Positions 52,699 through 60,771 of a DNA stretch of 64,000 nt are shown piece after piece. The notes below the pieces were generated by a model, which did no database searches, was not told the origin of the DNA, and saw only the letters and a list, made by a program, of their open reading frames with translations. Numbering within the stretch: position 1 is the first letter of the stretch; every line of letters starts with the position of its first letter. Location: NCBI GenBank assembly GCA_963813195.1, contig CAWEYC010000034.1, positions 186,001 through 250,000 of the forward strand, in the 5' to 3' direction. This DNA comes from Roseiarcus sp963813195. Its GTDB lineage: Bacteria; Pseudomonadota; Alphaproteobacteria; Rhizobiales; Beijerinckiaceae. Both the position numbers and the translations under genes were made by a program.

Positions 52699-53709
52699 AT
52701 GAGCGTGCATGTGTTCGGGGAGATTGACGGCGCCCCGGTGGTCGAGGTCGAAATCGCCTCGAAATCGGGCGCCATCGCCAAGATCCTGAGTTGGGGCGCG
52801 GTGCTGCGCGACCTCGTCGTTCCCTCGATGCAGGGGCCGCAGCGCGTGACGCTCGGCCTTAACTCGATCGAGGACTACGTCGCGCATTCCCCGAGTTTCG
52901 GGGCCGTGCCCGGACGCTTCGCCAACCGCATCGCCAACGGGCGATTCGCCTTGGATGGCGCCGTTTACGAGCTCGCGCGCAAGCCGGGCGACAAACATAC
53001 GCTGCACGGCGGACCGAACGGCTTTGGCAAGAAGTTGTGGAAGCTCGGCGACCACGACGCTTCCTCGGTGACTCTCCGCCTCGAATCGCCCGACGGCGAC
53101 GCCGGCTTTCCCGGCGCCTTGACGGCGACCTGCCTTTACCGGCTGCTGGAGCCCGCGACGCTGCGCGTCGAGCTCACGGCGCAGTGCGATCGGCCGACGG
53201 TCGTCAACCTGACCCAGCACGCCTACTTCAACCTCGACGGGTCGAGCGACGTGCGCGACCATGAACTAACGCTGCTGTGCGATTTCTACACGCCGTCGGA
53301 CGCCGAGTTGATTCCGACCGGGGAGATCCGTTCGGTCGCGGGCACGCCATTCGACTTCCGCCAGGCGCGGCCGATCCGCAACGCCGCGGGGCAGAGCTAC
53401 GATACGAACTTTGTCGCCTCGCGAACGCCCGACGAGGCCGGGCTGGCGCCGATCGCCAAGCTGCGTTCGCCGTTGAGCGGTCTGAGCTTGGAATTGCACA
53501 GCACCGAGCCGGGCGTGCAGCTCTACGACGCCTCGACGCTCAATTGCCCGGCGCCGGGCCTGGACGGGGCCCACTACGGCCCGCACGGCGGCGTCTGCCT
53601 CGAGCCGCAGGCGTTCCCGGATTCGCCCAATCGCCGGCATTTCAGCCCGTGCGTCCTGCGACCCACCGACGAATATCGCCACGTGAGCGAATTTCGCTTC
53701 GCCACCTGA
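52699..53709 (+). CDS. galM: Aldose 1-epimerase (mutarotase)
   Basis: A 336-residue GalM-type enzyme interconverting alpha and beta aldoses. The substrate-binding histidines are in GDKHTLHGGPNGFGKKLW and VVNLTQHAYFNLDG, and GRFANRIANGRFALDG is conserved. The C-terminal GGVCLEPQAFPDSPNRRHF contains the catalytic Glu. The product is probably cytoplasmic, as no signal peptide is present. It is convergent with rplI. Confidence 0.95.
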   Translation: MSVHVFGEIDGAPVVEVEIASKSGAIAKILSWGAVLRDLVVPSMQGPQRVTLGLNSIEDYVAHSPSFGAVPGRFANRIANGRFALDGAVYELARKPGDKHTLHGGPNGFGKKLWKLGDHDASSVTLRLESPDGDAGFPGALTATCLYRLLEPATLRVELTAQCDRPTVVNLTQHAYFNLDGSSDVRDHELTLLCDFYTPSDAELIPTGEIRSVAGTPFDFRQARPIRNAAGQSYDTNFVASRTPDEAGLAPIAKLRSPLSGLSLELHSTEPGVQLYDASTLNCPAPGLDGAHYGPHGGVCLEPQAFPDSPNRRHFSPCVLRPTDEYRHVSEFRFAT

Positions 53710-53731
53710 GCCAAGCGCGCCAGACCGCGAC

Positions 53732-53747
53732 GAGCGAGGACTCGCTC
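53732..53747. terminator. Small hairpin between galM and rplI
   Basis: GAGCGAG and CTCGCTC are separated by two bases, effectively a 6-bp stem with a four-base loop, followed by TTC. It lies between convergent genes and could serve both, but it lacks a T-run, so it is only a weak candidate. Confidence 0.35.
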
Positions 53748-53766
53748 TTCGCGGATTGGCCCTTAT

Positions 53767-54342
53767 TTATTCGCGGGCCAGGCTTTCTCCGGGGCCGGCT
53801 TCGGCCAGCGCCCGGCCGACCTCGAGGCCGAGATCGTCCATCGAGGCTTCCTCGCGCACGTTGAGATCCTCGCCCTTGGCCTGGCGCTCCGCCTGTTCGG
53901 GCGAGCGCGCGACGTTGATCGTCACGGTCGCCTCGACCTCCGGGTGCAGATGAACCGGCGTCTTGTGCAGACCGAGCGTCTTGATGGGGTGCAGCAGGGA
54001 AATGTGGTTGCGATGGGTGGGGAAGCCGGCGGCGGAAATCGCCTCGGCGATGTCGCGGGCCGAGACCGAGCCGTAGAGCTGCCCGGTTTCGCCGGCCTGG
54101 CGAATGATGATGAAGCTCTTGCCGTCGAGTTTCGCCGATTTGTCGGCGGCGTCGCTCTTGAGTTCGTGGTTGCGGGCTTCGAGACCCTCGCGCTGGCTCT
54201 CGAACTTCTTCTTGTTCGCTTCGGTCGCGCGCAGGGCCTTGCCGCGCGGCAGCAGGAAATTGCGGGCGAAGCCGTCCTTCACGCGCACGGTGTCGCCCAT
54301 GTGCCCGAGCCTGGCGACGCGCTCCAACAAGATCACTTCCAT
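53767..54342 (-). CDS. rplI: 50S ribosomal protein L9
   Basis: A 191-residue L9 with the N-terminal RNA-binding domain (MEVILLERVARLGHMGDTVR, then VKDGFARNFLLPRGKALRAT), a long connecting helix and the C-terminal domain (GSVSARDIAEAISAAGFPTH). An acidic C-terminal extension is usual in Alphaproteobacteria. It is the last gene of the rpsF-rpsR-DUF2232-rplI operon. Confidence 0.97.
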   Translation of the reverse strand: MEVILLERVARLGHMGDTVRVKDGFARNFLLPRGKALRATEANKKKFESQREGLEARNHELKSDAADKSAKLDGKSFIIIRQAGETGQLYGSVSARDIAEAISAAGFPTHRNHISLLHPIKTLGLHKTPVHLHPEVEATVTINVARSPEQAERQAKGEDLNVREEASMDDLGLEVGRALAEAGPGESLARE

Positions 54343-54375
54343 GACATTCTCCTTTGTTCGTCGAGAGGTTGAGAA

Positions 54376-55359
54376 TCAGATTTTTGATTTGCTCGCCGCC
54401 GCGCGAGCGCGCAGCGACGCGAAGCTCTCGAGCAGGCCGACGACGGCGATTGCCGGCAGGGTCCAGTTCGCCCGGACCATGCAGCAAAAATAAAGCGCGG
54501 CGAGCAGCCAGGGCCGCAGCGGCAGGCCGCGCGACAGCGCGTGGAGCACGGCCAGTCCCTGAAGCACGAAGGCGGCGCCGAGGGCGCCCGCGACGACCCA
54601 GGCGAATTGGTTCGCCGGCGCCGGCAAGGCGAACGCCAGCGCCAGCGAAGCGATGGCGAGCGCGGCGACGGACGGCGACAAAGCGAATGCGCTGGGCAGA
54701 TCGGGCCACGGCCGCGGCAGACGATTCGACAACGCCGCCGAGCGCGCCGCGGCGTAGAGATTGATGCAGAACATCAGCAACGTCGATCCCGCGATGGCGG
54801 CCGGAGAAAAGCGCACGATGTTCAACGCCAACTCGCTGACAGTTTCGCCCTTGGGCAGGACCGCGGAGCTGCCCGCCGCGTCCTCGATCGCGGGTTCGAG
54901 CGCGTCGGCGAAGGAATGCAAGCCCTGCTCGTAGCCGCCGTAGACAAGGATCAGCGCCGCCAGCGCGCCCAGGCTGATGAGCGCGCCAAGGCCTGCGGCG
55001 AATGTGACGATCGCGCCGACCGACACCCATTCCAGCGGCGGCGCTGCGCTTTTGCGCCAGGGAAGGCGCGCGCCCGGCACAATCGCGAACACCGCGAGCG
55101 CCCAGCCGGGCAGGGCGATGGTCAATGCGAACAGCAGGCCGGAAAGCGGCTCGACGAAGCCGGCGACGCAGGCGCAGGCGACGACGCACGCAAGCGCGCC
55201 GCTGACGAAACCCCAACCGAGCGCGACGATCATGATCGGCAACGGCGCGAGATAGGCGAGCGCCATCGCGATCGCCGTCCCCTTCAAAGTGACGATGAAG
55301 AGGAGAGCGGCGGCGAGGCCGCCGCCGATCGGGACGCCAATTCGGTTGAAGTTCACCAT
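54376..55359 (-). CDS. DUF2232 family integral membrane protein
   Basis: A 327-residue, multi-helix membrane protein starting MVNFNRIGVPIGGGLAAALL. About eight hydrophobic segments are visible, including APLPIMIVALGWGFVSGALA and IAGSTLLMFCINLYAAARSA. DUF2232 proteins lie between rpsR and rplI in many Alphaproteobacteria and Firmicutes; the role is unknown, though a link to S18 transport or envelope biogenesis has been considered. The ATG at 55359 begins the conserved N-terminus; the frame stays open to 55419 without good support. Confidence 0.9.
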   Translation of the reverse strand: MVNFNRIGVPIGGGLAAALLFIVTLKGTAIAMALAYLAPLPIMIVALGWGFVSGALACVVACACVAGFVEPLSGLLFALTIALPGWALAVFAIVPGARLPWRKSAAPPLEWVSVGAIVTFAAGLGALISLGALAALILVYGGYEQGLHSFADALEPAIEDAAGSSAVLPKGETVSELALNIVRFSPAAIAGSTLLMFCINLYAAARSAALSNRLPRPWPDLPSAFALSPSVAALAIASLALAFALPAPANQFAWVVAGALGAAFVLQGLAVLHALSRGLPLRPWLLAALYFCCMVRANWTLPAIAVVGLLESFASLRARAAASKSKI

Positions 55360-55487
55360 GACTTTCACGCTGTCCCGCGAGTTCAGGCGGTTAGGGAAAG
55401 GTCGGAGCGCCCTTCCCAACTGGTCCCGCGCGAGACCGTCCGCGCGGAACTCTTGTCATCGCGGCGCGCCGAGCGCGCTCGCGTTCG

Positions 55488-55724
55488 TCAACGAATGACG
55501 TAAGGCAGCAGACCCAGGAAGCGCGCGCGCTTGATCGCCTGGGCGAGTTCGCGCTGCTTCGCCGCGGAGACCGCGGTGATGCGCGAGGGAACGATCTTGC
55601 CGCGCTCGGAAATGTAGCGCGACAGCAGACGCGTGTCCTTGTAGTCGATCTTGGGAGCGTTGGCCCCCGTGAACGGGCAGGACTTGCGGCGGCGGAAGAA
55701 GGGGCGGCGGGGCGCGGTCGCCAT
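55488..55724 (-). CDS. rpsR: 30S ribosomal protein S18
   Basis: A 78-residue S18: RRPFFRRRKSCPFTGANAPK, then DYKDTRLLSRYISERGKIVP and the basic end AIKRARFLGLLPYVIR. It binds S6 on the 30S platform. The start shares one base with the rpsF stop (TGATG), so synthesis is coupled to S6. A single zinc-type Cys in SCPFTGA is normal for this group. Confidence 0.98.
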   Translation of the reverse strand: MATAPRRPFFRRRKSCPFTGANAPKIDYKDTRLLSRYISERGKIVPSRITAVSAAKQRELAQAIKRARFLGLLPYVIR

Positions 55725-56182
55725 CAGAATGCTCCAGCTTGGGCGTCGTCACGCGGGCGACGGGGACGGTCGGGACGGTCGCCGCGATCGGGGCGGTCGC
55801 CACGGTCGGGACGATCGCCGCGCGGACCGCGGCCGCCGCGCTCTTCGCGCTCGCCGTCGTCACGCTTGCGCAGCATCGCGGAGGGGCCGACCTCATGTTC
55901 GTCGACGCGCAGCGTGATATAGCGGATCACGTCTTCGTTGAGGCTGAGCTGCCGCTCGAGCTCGAAGATCGCCGCAGCCGGCGCGTCGATGTTGAGCAGC
56001 GTGAAATAGGCCTTGCGGTTCTTCTTGATGCGGAACGCGAGCGACTTCAAACCCCACGCCTCGACCTTGGAGACCGAGCCGCCGTTGGCGGCGATGGTGG
56101 TCTTGAGCTGTTCCGTCAGCGTTTCGACTTGTGGCGCGGTCACGTCCTGACGCGCCAGATAGACATGCTCGTAGAGAGCCAT
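55724..56182 (-). CDS. rpsF: 30S ribosomal protein S6, with a repeat-containing tail
   Basis: The S6 fold is clear: MALYEHVYLARQDVTAPQVE, GLKSLAFRIKKNRKAYFTLL and a helical region with FELERQLSLNEDVIRYITLR. The 152 residues exceed the core (about 100) because of a C-terminal tail of near-identical RGDRPD units (four copies around residues 125-145). In E. coli S6 is modified with Glu residues at its end; here the tail is Arg/Asp-rich and disordered. The gene leads the operon, and the 235 bases upstream include the leader. Confidence 0.97.
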   Translation of the reverse strand: MALYEHVYLARQDVTAPQVETLTEQLKTTIAANGGSVSKVEAWGLKSLAFRIKKNRKAYFTLLNIDAPAAAIFELERQLSLNEDVIRYITLRVDEHEVGPSAMLRKRDDGEREERGGRGPRGDRPDRGDRPDRGDRPDRPRRPRDDAQAGAF

Positions 56183-56417
56183 GGTGAGCCTTTCCCTTGC
56201 CGTTTTGAGCGTCCCACGCTGAGCCCTTCGAGCCCGTTTGAAAGGCTCGACGCGGATCGTTCGAAGGCGGGAACACGGGAAGCCGGGCTTTTGCCCTGCC
56301 GCGCCCGAAAGGATTACCCTCGGTCGCAGCCTTCCGTTCAGCCCCCAGCGGGACGCTTCGGTCGCGCGCTTATAAACGAGCGCGGACGAAGCGCAAGGGA
56401 ATTTCTTCGCGTTCCGT

Positions 56418-57188
56418 TCACGCCGGCGATGCGAAACTCAAGACCTTGTCCTGGGGGAAATCGTACAGCTTCCCGGTTTCGCGCCAGTCGGGCGAGCAGA
56501 TCGCGGCGATCTTGGGCGCGACCTCCTCGGGCGTGCGCAGCGTCTGCGGATCCTCGCCCGGCATCGCGGAGGCGCGCATTCGTGTGCGCAGCGGGCCGGG
56601 GTTGACCAGCATGACGCGGATCGACGAGGTGTTGACGGTCTCGGCGGCGTAGGTGCGGGCGAGGGCGTCGAGCGCCGCCTTCGAGACCGCGTAGGGGCCC
56701 CAATAGGCGCGCAGCTCCGCGCGGCTCGCCGCCCCCGACGTGACGAAGACGACGCGCCCGGCCGAGGACTGCCGCAGCAGCGGATCGAGCGCGCGGATCA
56801 GGCGCCAATTCGCGGTGACGTTGAGGCTGACGACGTCGTCCCATTGCTTGGGGTCGACGTGATGCAGCGGCGACAGCGGGCCGAGCGCGCCGGCGTTGCC
56901 GACGAGAACGTCGAGACGGCCCCAGCGGCGGAACAGGGCCTCGCCCAGCCGGTCGATCGCCGCGTGATCGCGTAGATCGCAGGGAACCAGCGTCGCGGGA
57001 TTTTCGACGTCGGGCCGCAACGCCCGGATCGCGTCGTCGAGTTCCTCGAGCGCGCCTTGGGTTCGCGCCAGCGCGACGACATGGGCGCCGGAAGCGGCGA
57101 GGGCGAGCGCGACGGCTCGGCCGATGCCGCGCGAGGCGCCGGTCACCAGCGCGACGCGGCTATTCGGACTTTCGGGCGAAGGGCTCAT
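56418..57188 (-). CDS. Short-chain dehydrogenase/reductase
   Basis: A 256-residue SDR. The cofactor motif is VALVTGASRGIGRAVALALA, the catalytic Tyr-Lys pair lies in YWGPYAVSKAALDALARTYA and the substrate-side Ser in VVFVTSGAAS. VLVGNAGALGPLSPLHHVDP matches the NAG motif. The C-terminus AICSPDWRETGKLYDFPQDK is found in a conserved Hyphomicrobiales subgroup of unknown substrate. An in-frame extension upstream to 57359 looks non-coding. It is alone on its strand, divergent from ihfA. Confidence 0.93.
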   Translation of the reverse strand: MSPSPESPNSRVALVTGASRGIGRAVALALAASGAHVVALARTQGALEELDDAIRALRPDVENPATLVPCDLRDHAAIDRLGEALFRRWGRLDVLVGNAGALGPLSPLHHVDPKQWDDVVSLNVTANWRLIRALDPLLRQSSAGRVVFVTSGAASRAELRAYWGPYAVSKAALDALARTYAAETVNTSSIRVMLVNPGPLRTRMRASAMPGEDPQTLRTPEEVAPKIAAICSPDWRETGKLYDFPQDKVLSFASPA

Positions 57189-57488
57189 TCGTGTTCCCAC
57201 CGGTTTTTCCGCAACATGCGGGGCGGGGAGGCGCGTAGCAGGCTCCGCGGCCAAACGCCATGAGCATATCGCAATTCGCGACGCAACGGGGCAGGAACCG
57301 CTCATGCATCCCTTTGTCGCGGCGAGGTCGATAGCGACGGCAAACATCTTCCCTCGCACGCGGCTTTTGGTATAACGTTCCTCGGTAGATCGCGGCGTTC
57401 AATATCTTTTTCGAGCCAGTCGTACTGTTCGCAGGCGGGCGAGCAGGCCCGAATGACGCTGGCGGTCATGAGCACATTGGGGGATGTC

Positions 57489-57830
57489 ATGTCCGTTGAA
57501 AAGATCGACCGCCAGTCCGGGCGGACTGTCACCCGCGCCGACCTCTCCGAGGTCGTCTATCATCGCGTCGGGCTGTCGCGCACCGAATTGGCGGAACTTG
57601 TTCAGGCCGTGCTCGACGAGATCTGCGACGCGGCGGCGCGCGGAGAGACGGTGAAGCTTTCATCATTCGGCTCGTTCGTCGTCCGCTCGAAGGGTCAGCG
57701 CATCGGGCGCAACCCCAAGACCGGCGTCGAAGTGCCGATCCTGCCGCGCCGCGTAATGGTCTTCAAACCGTCCAACGTGTTGAAGGCGCGGATCAACGGC
57801 GAGCCCAACGGCGGCGATAGCGCCGGCTGA
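57489..57830 (+). CDS. ihfA: Integration host factor subunit alpha
   Basis: A 113-residue DNA-bending protein: VTRADLSEVVYHRVGLSRTE, GETVKLSSFGSFVVRSKGQR, then the beta-arm GRNPKTGVEVPILPRRVMVF with the intercalating Pro, and KPSNVLKARING. It heterodimerises with IHF beta. The ATG at 57489 is preferred; ATG 57468 is in frame upstream. GGGGGATG acts as ribosome-binding site. A MerR regulator follows 35 bases later, a conserved pair in this order. Confidence 0.95.
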   Translation: MSVEKIDRQSGRTVTRADLSEVVYHRVGLSRTELAELVQAVLDEICDAAARGETVKLSSFGSFVVRSKGQRIGRNPKTGVEVPILPRRVMVFKPSNVLKARINGEPNGGDSAG

Positions 57831-57865
57831 AGGCGAGGGGGACGCGGGCACGCGGTCAGAGCGCC

Positions 57866-58366
57866 ATGGACAAGAGCCCCGAAGCGTTTCGCACCATCAG
57901 CGAAGTCGCCGAAGACATGGACTTGCCGCAGCATGTTCTGCGCTTCTGGGAGACGCGATTTCCGCAGATCAGGCCGCTCAAGCGGGGCGGGGGGCGGCGC
58001 TACTATCGGCCCGACGACGTCGAGCTGCTGCGCGCCATCAAGCAGCTTCTCTACGGCGAAGGCTACACGATCAAAGGCGTCCAGAAGCTGCTCCGCGAGC
58101 AGGGCGGCTCCGCGCTCGCCAGGAGCGCCGCGCGCGAGGCGCCCGACGAGGCGACGGTCCGCGGCGTCGAAAATGCGCCTCCCGGCGCCGACGTATCGCG
58201 CCCGCGGCCCGATGCTTCACGCGGACGAGCGGAGTCGACCCTCGCGCCGTCGACGCCGCCCACCGAGCCGCGCGCCGCGCCGGCCCTGGATTTGGCCGCG
58301 TTGCGGGCGATCCACGCCGATCTGCGCGAAGCCGAACGAATCCTCGCCCAGGCGCGCCCCCTGTAG
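57866..58366 (+). CDS. MerR-family regulator linked to ihfA
   Basis: A 166-residue protein with a MerR DNA-binding domain: FRTISEVAEDMDLPQHVLRF, then WETRFPQIRPLKRGGGRRYY and DDVELLRAIKQLLYGEGYTI. There is no metal-binding loop; the C-terminal half is Ala/Pro/Arg-rich and disordered. Members of this ihfA-linked subgroup are conserved but their targets are unknown. It may sense no small molecule at all and act as an architectural regulator (inference). Confidence 0.92.
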   Translation: MDKSPEAFRTISEVAEDMDLPQHVLRFWETRFPQIRPLKRGGGRRYYRPDDVELLRAIKQLLYGEGYTIKGVQKLLREQGGSALARSAAREAPDEATVRGVENAPPGADVSRPRPDASRGRAESTLAPSTPPTEPRAAPALDLAALRAIHADLREAERILAQARPL

Positions 58367-58431
58367 ATCGTTCGGCAATTGCATTGGCCCGCATTGCCAG
58401 CGCGCCGCGGGTTGCCTATAAAGCGCTTCGT

Positions 58432-58509
58432 CGGAGTGTAGCGCAGCCCGGTTAGCGCACTTGTCTGGGGGACAAGGGGTCGTGGGTTCGAATCCCGCCA
58501 CTCCGACCA
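58432..58509 (+). tRNA. tRNA-Pro (anticodon GGG)
   Basis: A full cloverleaf can be drawn: acceptor stem CGGAGTG/CACTCCG, anticodon stem CTTGT/ACAAG around the loop CTGGGGG (anticodon GGG), and T-arm GTGGG-TTCGAAT-CCCGC. The discriminator A and an encoded CCA end follow. It is the only tRNA I found in the window. Confidence 0.97.
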
Positions 58510-58932
58510 ACTAACCCTTTGAAATATTGAGGCGTTTTTCCATTCCAGCCGATGGCTGTGGAAGGCCTCGGGGGGAACAGAATGGCTCCAAATCGCCGGA
58601 ATAGGCCTATGGAGTCCCGGAAAAGTCCCGGACTGTGTTCTCTCGGGGATATGCCGGGGATATGGCGCCTGCCTGGGATAGTGGAAGCGCAAAAGCGGGC
58701 TTCGTCCAATGCTGATGGCTGCGCGAGCGCGGCGACGACGGTCGTGTGGGATATCCACAGGACGGCGCGCGCGAGCTGACGATGGCGCGATGGGGGCATG
58801 CCATCGCCGCAGAGCGCCGCCCCTCACACTGTATTTGTCAATACGGAGCTTGGACCTTCGCTCGAGATTGCCTGTATGATGACGTTCGCCAAGCAAAGCC
58901 TCGTGCTTTCCTTTGGCAGGGGGACGATCGCC
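58510..58932. other. Region after tRNA-Pro with paired 11-bp-spaced repeats
   Basis: No gene is called. GTCCCGGA occurs at 58614-58621 and 58625-58632; CGGGGATATG occurs at 58644-58653 and 58655-58664. Both pairs are offset by exactly 11 bases, one helical turn. Placement just beside a tRNA 3' end suggests a remnant recombination or regulatory site; no integrase gene is present. Confidence 0.55.
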
Positions 58933-59556
58933 ATGAGCGCAAGCAACGCAGTGTTACGACGTGCGCGGCTGATGGCATTCGCCGTCGTCGCACTTCTCTC
59001 GGCCTCGGCGGAAACGAGGGCTCAGCAACCGTCGCAGACGAAAATCAACACGGTCCGATCCGCCTGCCGATCGGACTATATGGCCCATTGCGCATCGATC
59101 CCGCCCGGCGGCAAGCCGGCGCTCGAGTGCTTGCAGAAGAACGTGGCGAGTTTTTCGCCGACTTGCCAAAATGCGGTCAACGCGATGAGCGGGGGCGGGG
59201 CGCCTCCAGCGACGAGCGGGCAGGGGCCCGCCCCGCCCGCCGCGACGACGCCCGCCGAAGCCACGCCCCCCGCGGCGACCCCGCCTCCGGCCGCGGCAGC
59301 GCCCGCGCCTCAGCCTCCCACAGTCGCGGCCCCGGCCCCGGCGCCATCTGCCCCTGCCGTGGCGGCGCCAGCCTATCCTCCGATGAGCCCGCGGCAGGAG
59401 ATGGCGGTGCTGCGGTGGTCGTGCGGCCGCGATTTCCGCGCCCTATGCGCCGGCGTGCCCCCTGGCGGCGGCCGCGTTATCGCCTGTTTGCGCGCCAACG
59501 GACCCCACCTCTCGCCGCAATGCCGTCGGGCCCTGATGACGGCGCGGCGCCAATGA
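58933..59556 (+). CDS. Secreted Cys-rich repeat protein
   Basis: A 207-residue protein with a signal peptide (LMAFAVVALLSASAETRAQ) and two copies of a Cys-rich module. The first is CRSDYMAHCASIPPGGKPAL...SPTC, the second CGRDFRALCAGVPPGGGRVI...SPQC. Each has four cysteines with the same spacing. They are separated by a linker of about 75 residues rich in Ala and Pro. The module matches the cysteine-rich repeat family (GLG1-like) found in bacterial exported proteins of unknown function. A frame open from 58798 is not supported. Confidence 0.85.
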   Translation: MSASNAVLRRARLMAFAVVALLSASAETRAQQPSQTKINTVRSACRSDYMAHCASIPPGGKPALECLQKNVASFSPTCQNAVNAMSGGGAPPATSGQGPAPPAATTPAEATPPAATPPPAAAAPAPQPPTVAAPAPAPSAPAVAAPAYPPMSPRQEMAVLRWSCGRDFRALCAGVPPGGGRVIACLRANGPHLSPQCRRALMTARRQ

Positions 59557-59826
59557 AAGCAGCGCCAAGCGGATCGGCCTCGCCGATGCCATGGAGATCG
59601 CACTAACGGCTTCGATATTATAGCCGCTCACTGGTTTGCCCCACGCCCGCTCCTCATAGTGTTACGTTACGCGAACACAATTAGAACTCTGCGCCAAATC
59701 AAGGAAGCTGCGGTCCCGCTGCGATTACCGCGCGGCGCTCCGGCAATCGCGGGAAAATCGGCCCGGGGGGAACAACAGGTCGCCGGCAAGCATTTGGCAA
59801 GGGATAAAGCGGCCTGTGGGGAACCG

Positions 59827-60249
59827 ATGGCTGACGACCATTCGCCTCCGCCCGAGACGATCCTCTTCGTTGAAGACGAGGCGGTGACCCGCATGGACAT
59901 GACGGATTTTCTCCGCCAGTCGGGCTATACCGTGACCGAGGCCGCCAATGCCGCCGAGGCGGTGGACATCCTCAATTCCAAACTCACGATCGATCTCGTG
60001 ATCACCGACGTCAAAATGCCGGGGGACATGGATGGGGTCGTTCTCGCGCGTTGGGTGCGGGAGAATCGGCCCGGCGTCGAGGTCATTCTGGTTTCAGGCG
60101 ATACGCGCTCGATCGAACAATTGCCTACCTCGGGAGATGGCGCGTTTCTTCCCAAGCCTTATACCGGCCGAGCCTTGCTCGATCTGGTCAACGAAGCGCT
60201 GGCGAAGCGCCACTCGCCGCCGGATGAAAGCGCCGCGGACGCCTCGTAG
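59827..60249 (+). CDS. Single-domain response regulator
   Basis: A 140-residue CheY-like receiver with no output domain. PETILFVEDEAVTRMDMTDF holds the acidic pocket, LVITDVKMPGDMDGVVLARW the phosphorylated Asp, VILVSGDT the Ser/Thr and FLPKPYTGRALLDLV the conserved Lys-Pro. GTGGGGAACCG acts as ribosome-binding site. An HWE/HisKA_2-type kinase lies about 500 bases downstream and is a plausible partner. Single-domain regulators of this style in Hyphomicrobiales often act in phosphorelays for the general stress response. Confidence 0.92.
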   Translation: MADDHSPPPETILFVEDEAVTRMDMTDFLRQSGYTVTEAANAAEAVDILNSKLTIDLVITDVKMPGDMDGVVLARWVRENRPGVEVILVSGDTRSIEQLPTSGDGAFLPKPYTGRALLDLVNEALAKRHSPPDESAADAS

Positions 60250-60277
60250 ACGGGCAGGGGGCCCGCCAGCCTCCGCG

Positions 60278-60499
60278 CTATTGCGCTTCCGACTCAGGCC
60301 CGTCGATCACCCCGTACGTTTTGGAGTGAGAGCCGTCCGCGACCACGAATCCTTCGGCCGTGAGACCTCGCTTCAAGAGCTCGCGCACCGCTGCCGCGCG
60401 GCTCGGCATTCGCCTGTCGAAGCGCCAATCGTCGAGCGCCTTCAACTCTTCGTCGGTCAGCATGATTTGCAGCCGTTCGCCACGAACCAACTCGCCCAT
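60278..60499 (-). CDS. Ribbon-helix-helix (CopG-type) small regulator
   Basis: A 73-residue protein: RGERLQIMLTDEELKALDDW, then RFDRRMPSRAAAVRELLKRG. The short beta strand followed by two helices with R-A-A-A-V-R-E-L is a ribbon-helix-helix DNA-binding fold. It starts at an ATG preceded by AGGAGGG, a very strong site, and a promoter is visible upstream. No toxin gene is adjacent, so a stand-alone regulator is more likely than an antitoxin. Confidence 0.85.
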   Translation of the reverse strand: MGELVRGERLQIMLTDEELKALDDWRFDRRMPSRAAAVRELLKRGLTAEGFVVADGSHSKTYGVIDGPESEAQ

Positions 60500-60530
60500 G
60501 ATGCCCTCCTGCTATGCACCGTTGGCTACT

Positions 60531-60558
60531 TTTGTATCACATACGCCAACAACGTCAA
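60531..60558 (-). promoter_or_regulatory. Promoter of the RHH gene
   Basis: On the minus strand TTGACG (60558-60553) and TACAAA (60536-60531) are 16 bases apart and lie 32 bases before the ATG at 60499, in an AT-rich stretch. Confidence 0.6.
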
Positions 60559-60771
60559 GAGCTCCTTTCTCGTATAAAGTGCCTATTACTCATTAACCGA
60601 ATGAGGCGGGTGATCTGGCTTATAAGCGAATCACACGAAAGCCAATTAGGCTATATTAAGTATAAATGCGTCAACGCCGTAAGTTGTGTAATAATATTTA
60701 TTTGACACGACCCGGGACCGGTAAGAGTAATGAGAGCCTAACGGCTGGGCGCGTTAATAGTGGAGGCTCTG

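Noticed and set aside
55740..55840. Repeat array resembling a CRISPR
   Set aside because: The units are short, contiguous and in frame within rpsF, encoding RGDRPD; there are no spacers and no cas genes.
58063..58896. Long minus-strand frames containing SGGIRTHDPLSPRQ across tRNA-Pro
   Set aside because: This peptide is the well-known false translation of the reverse strand of a tRNA gene; the cloverleaf is convincing and no start signal supports a protein.
60278..60499. RHH protein as an antitoxin of a toxin-antitoxin pair
   Set aside because: No toxin-like reading frame adjoins it on the same strand.
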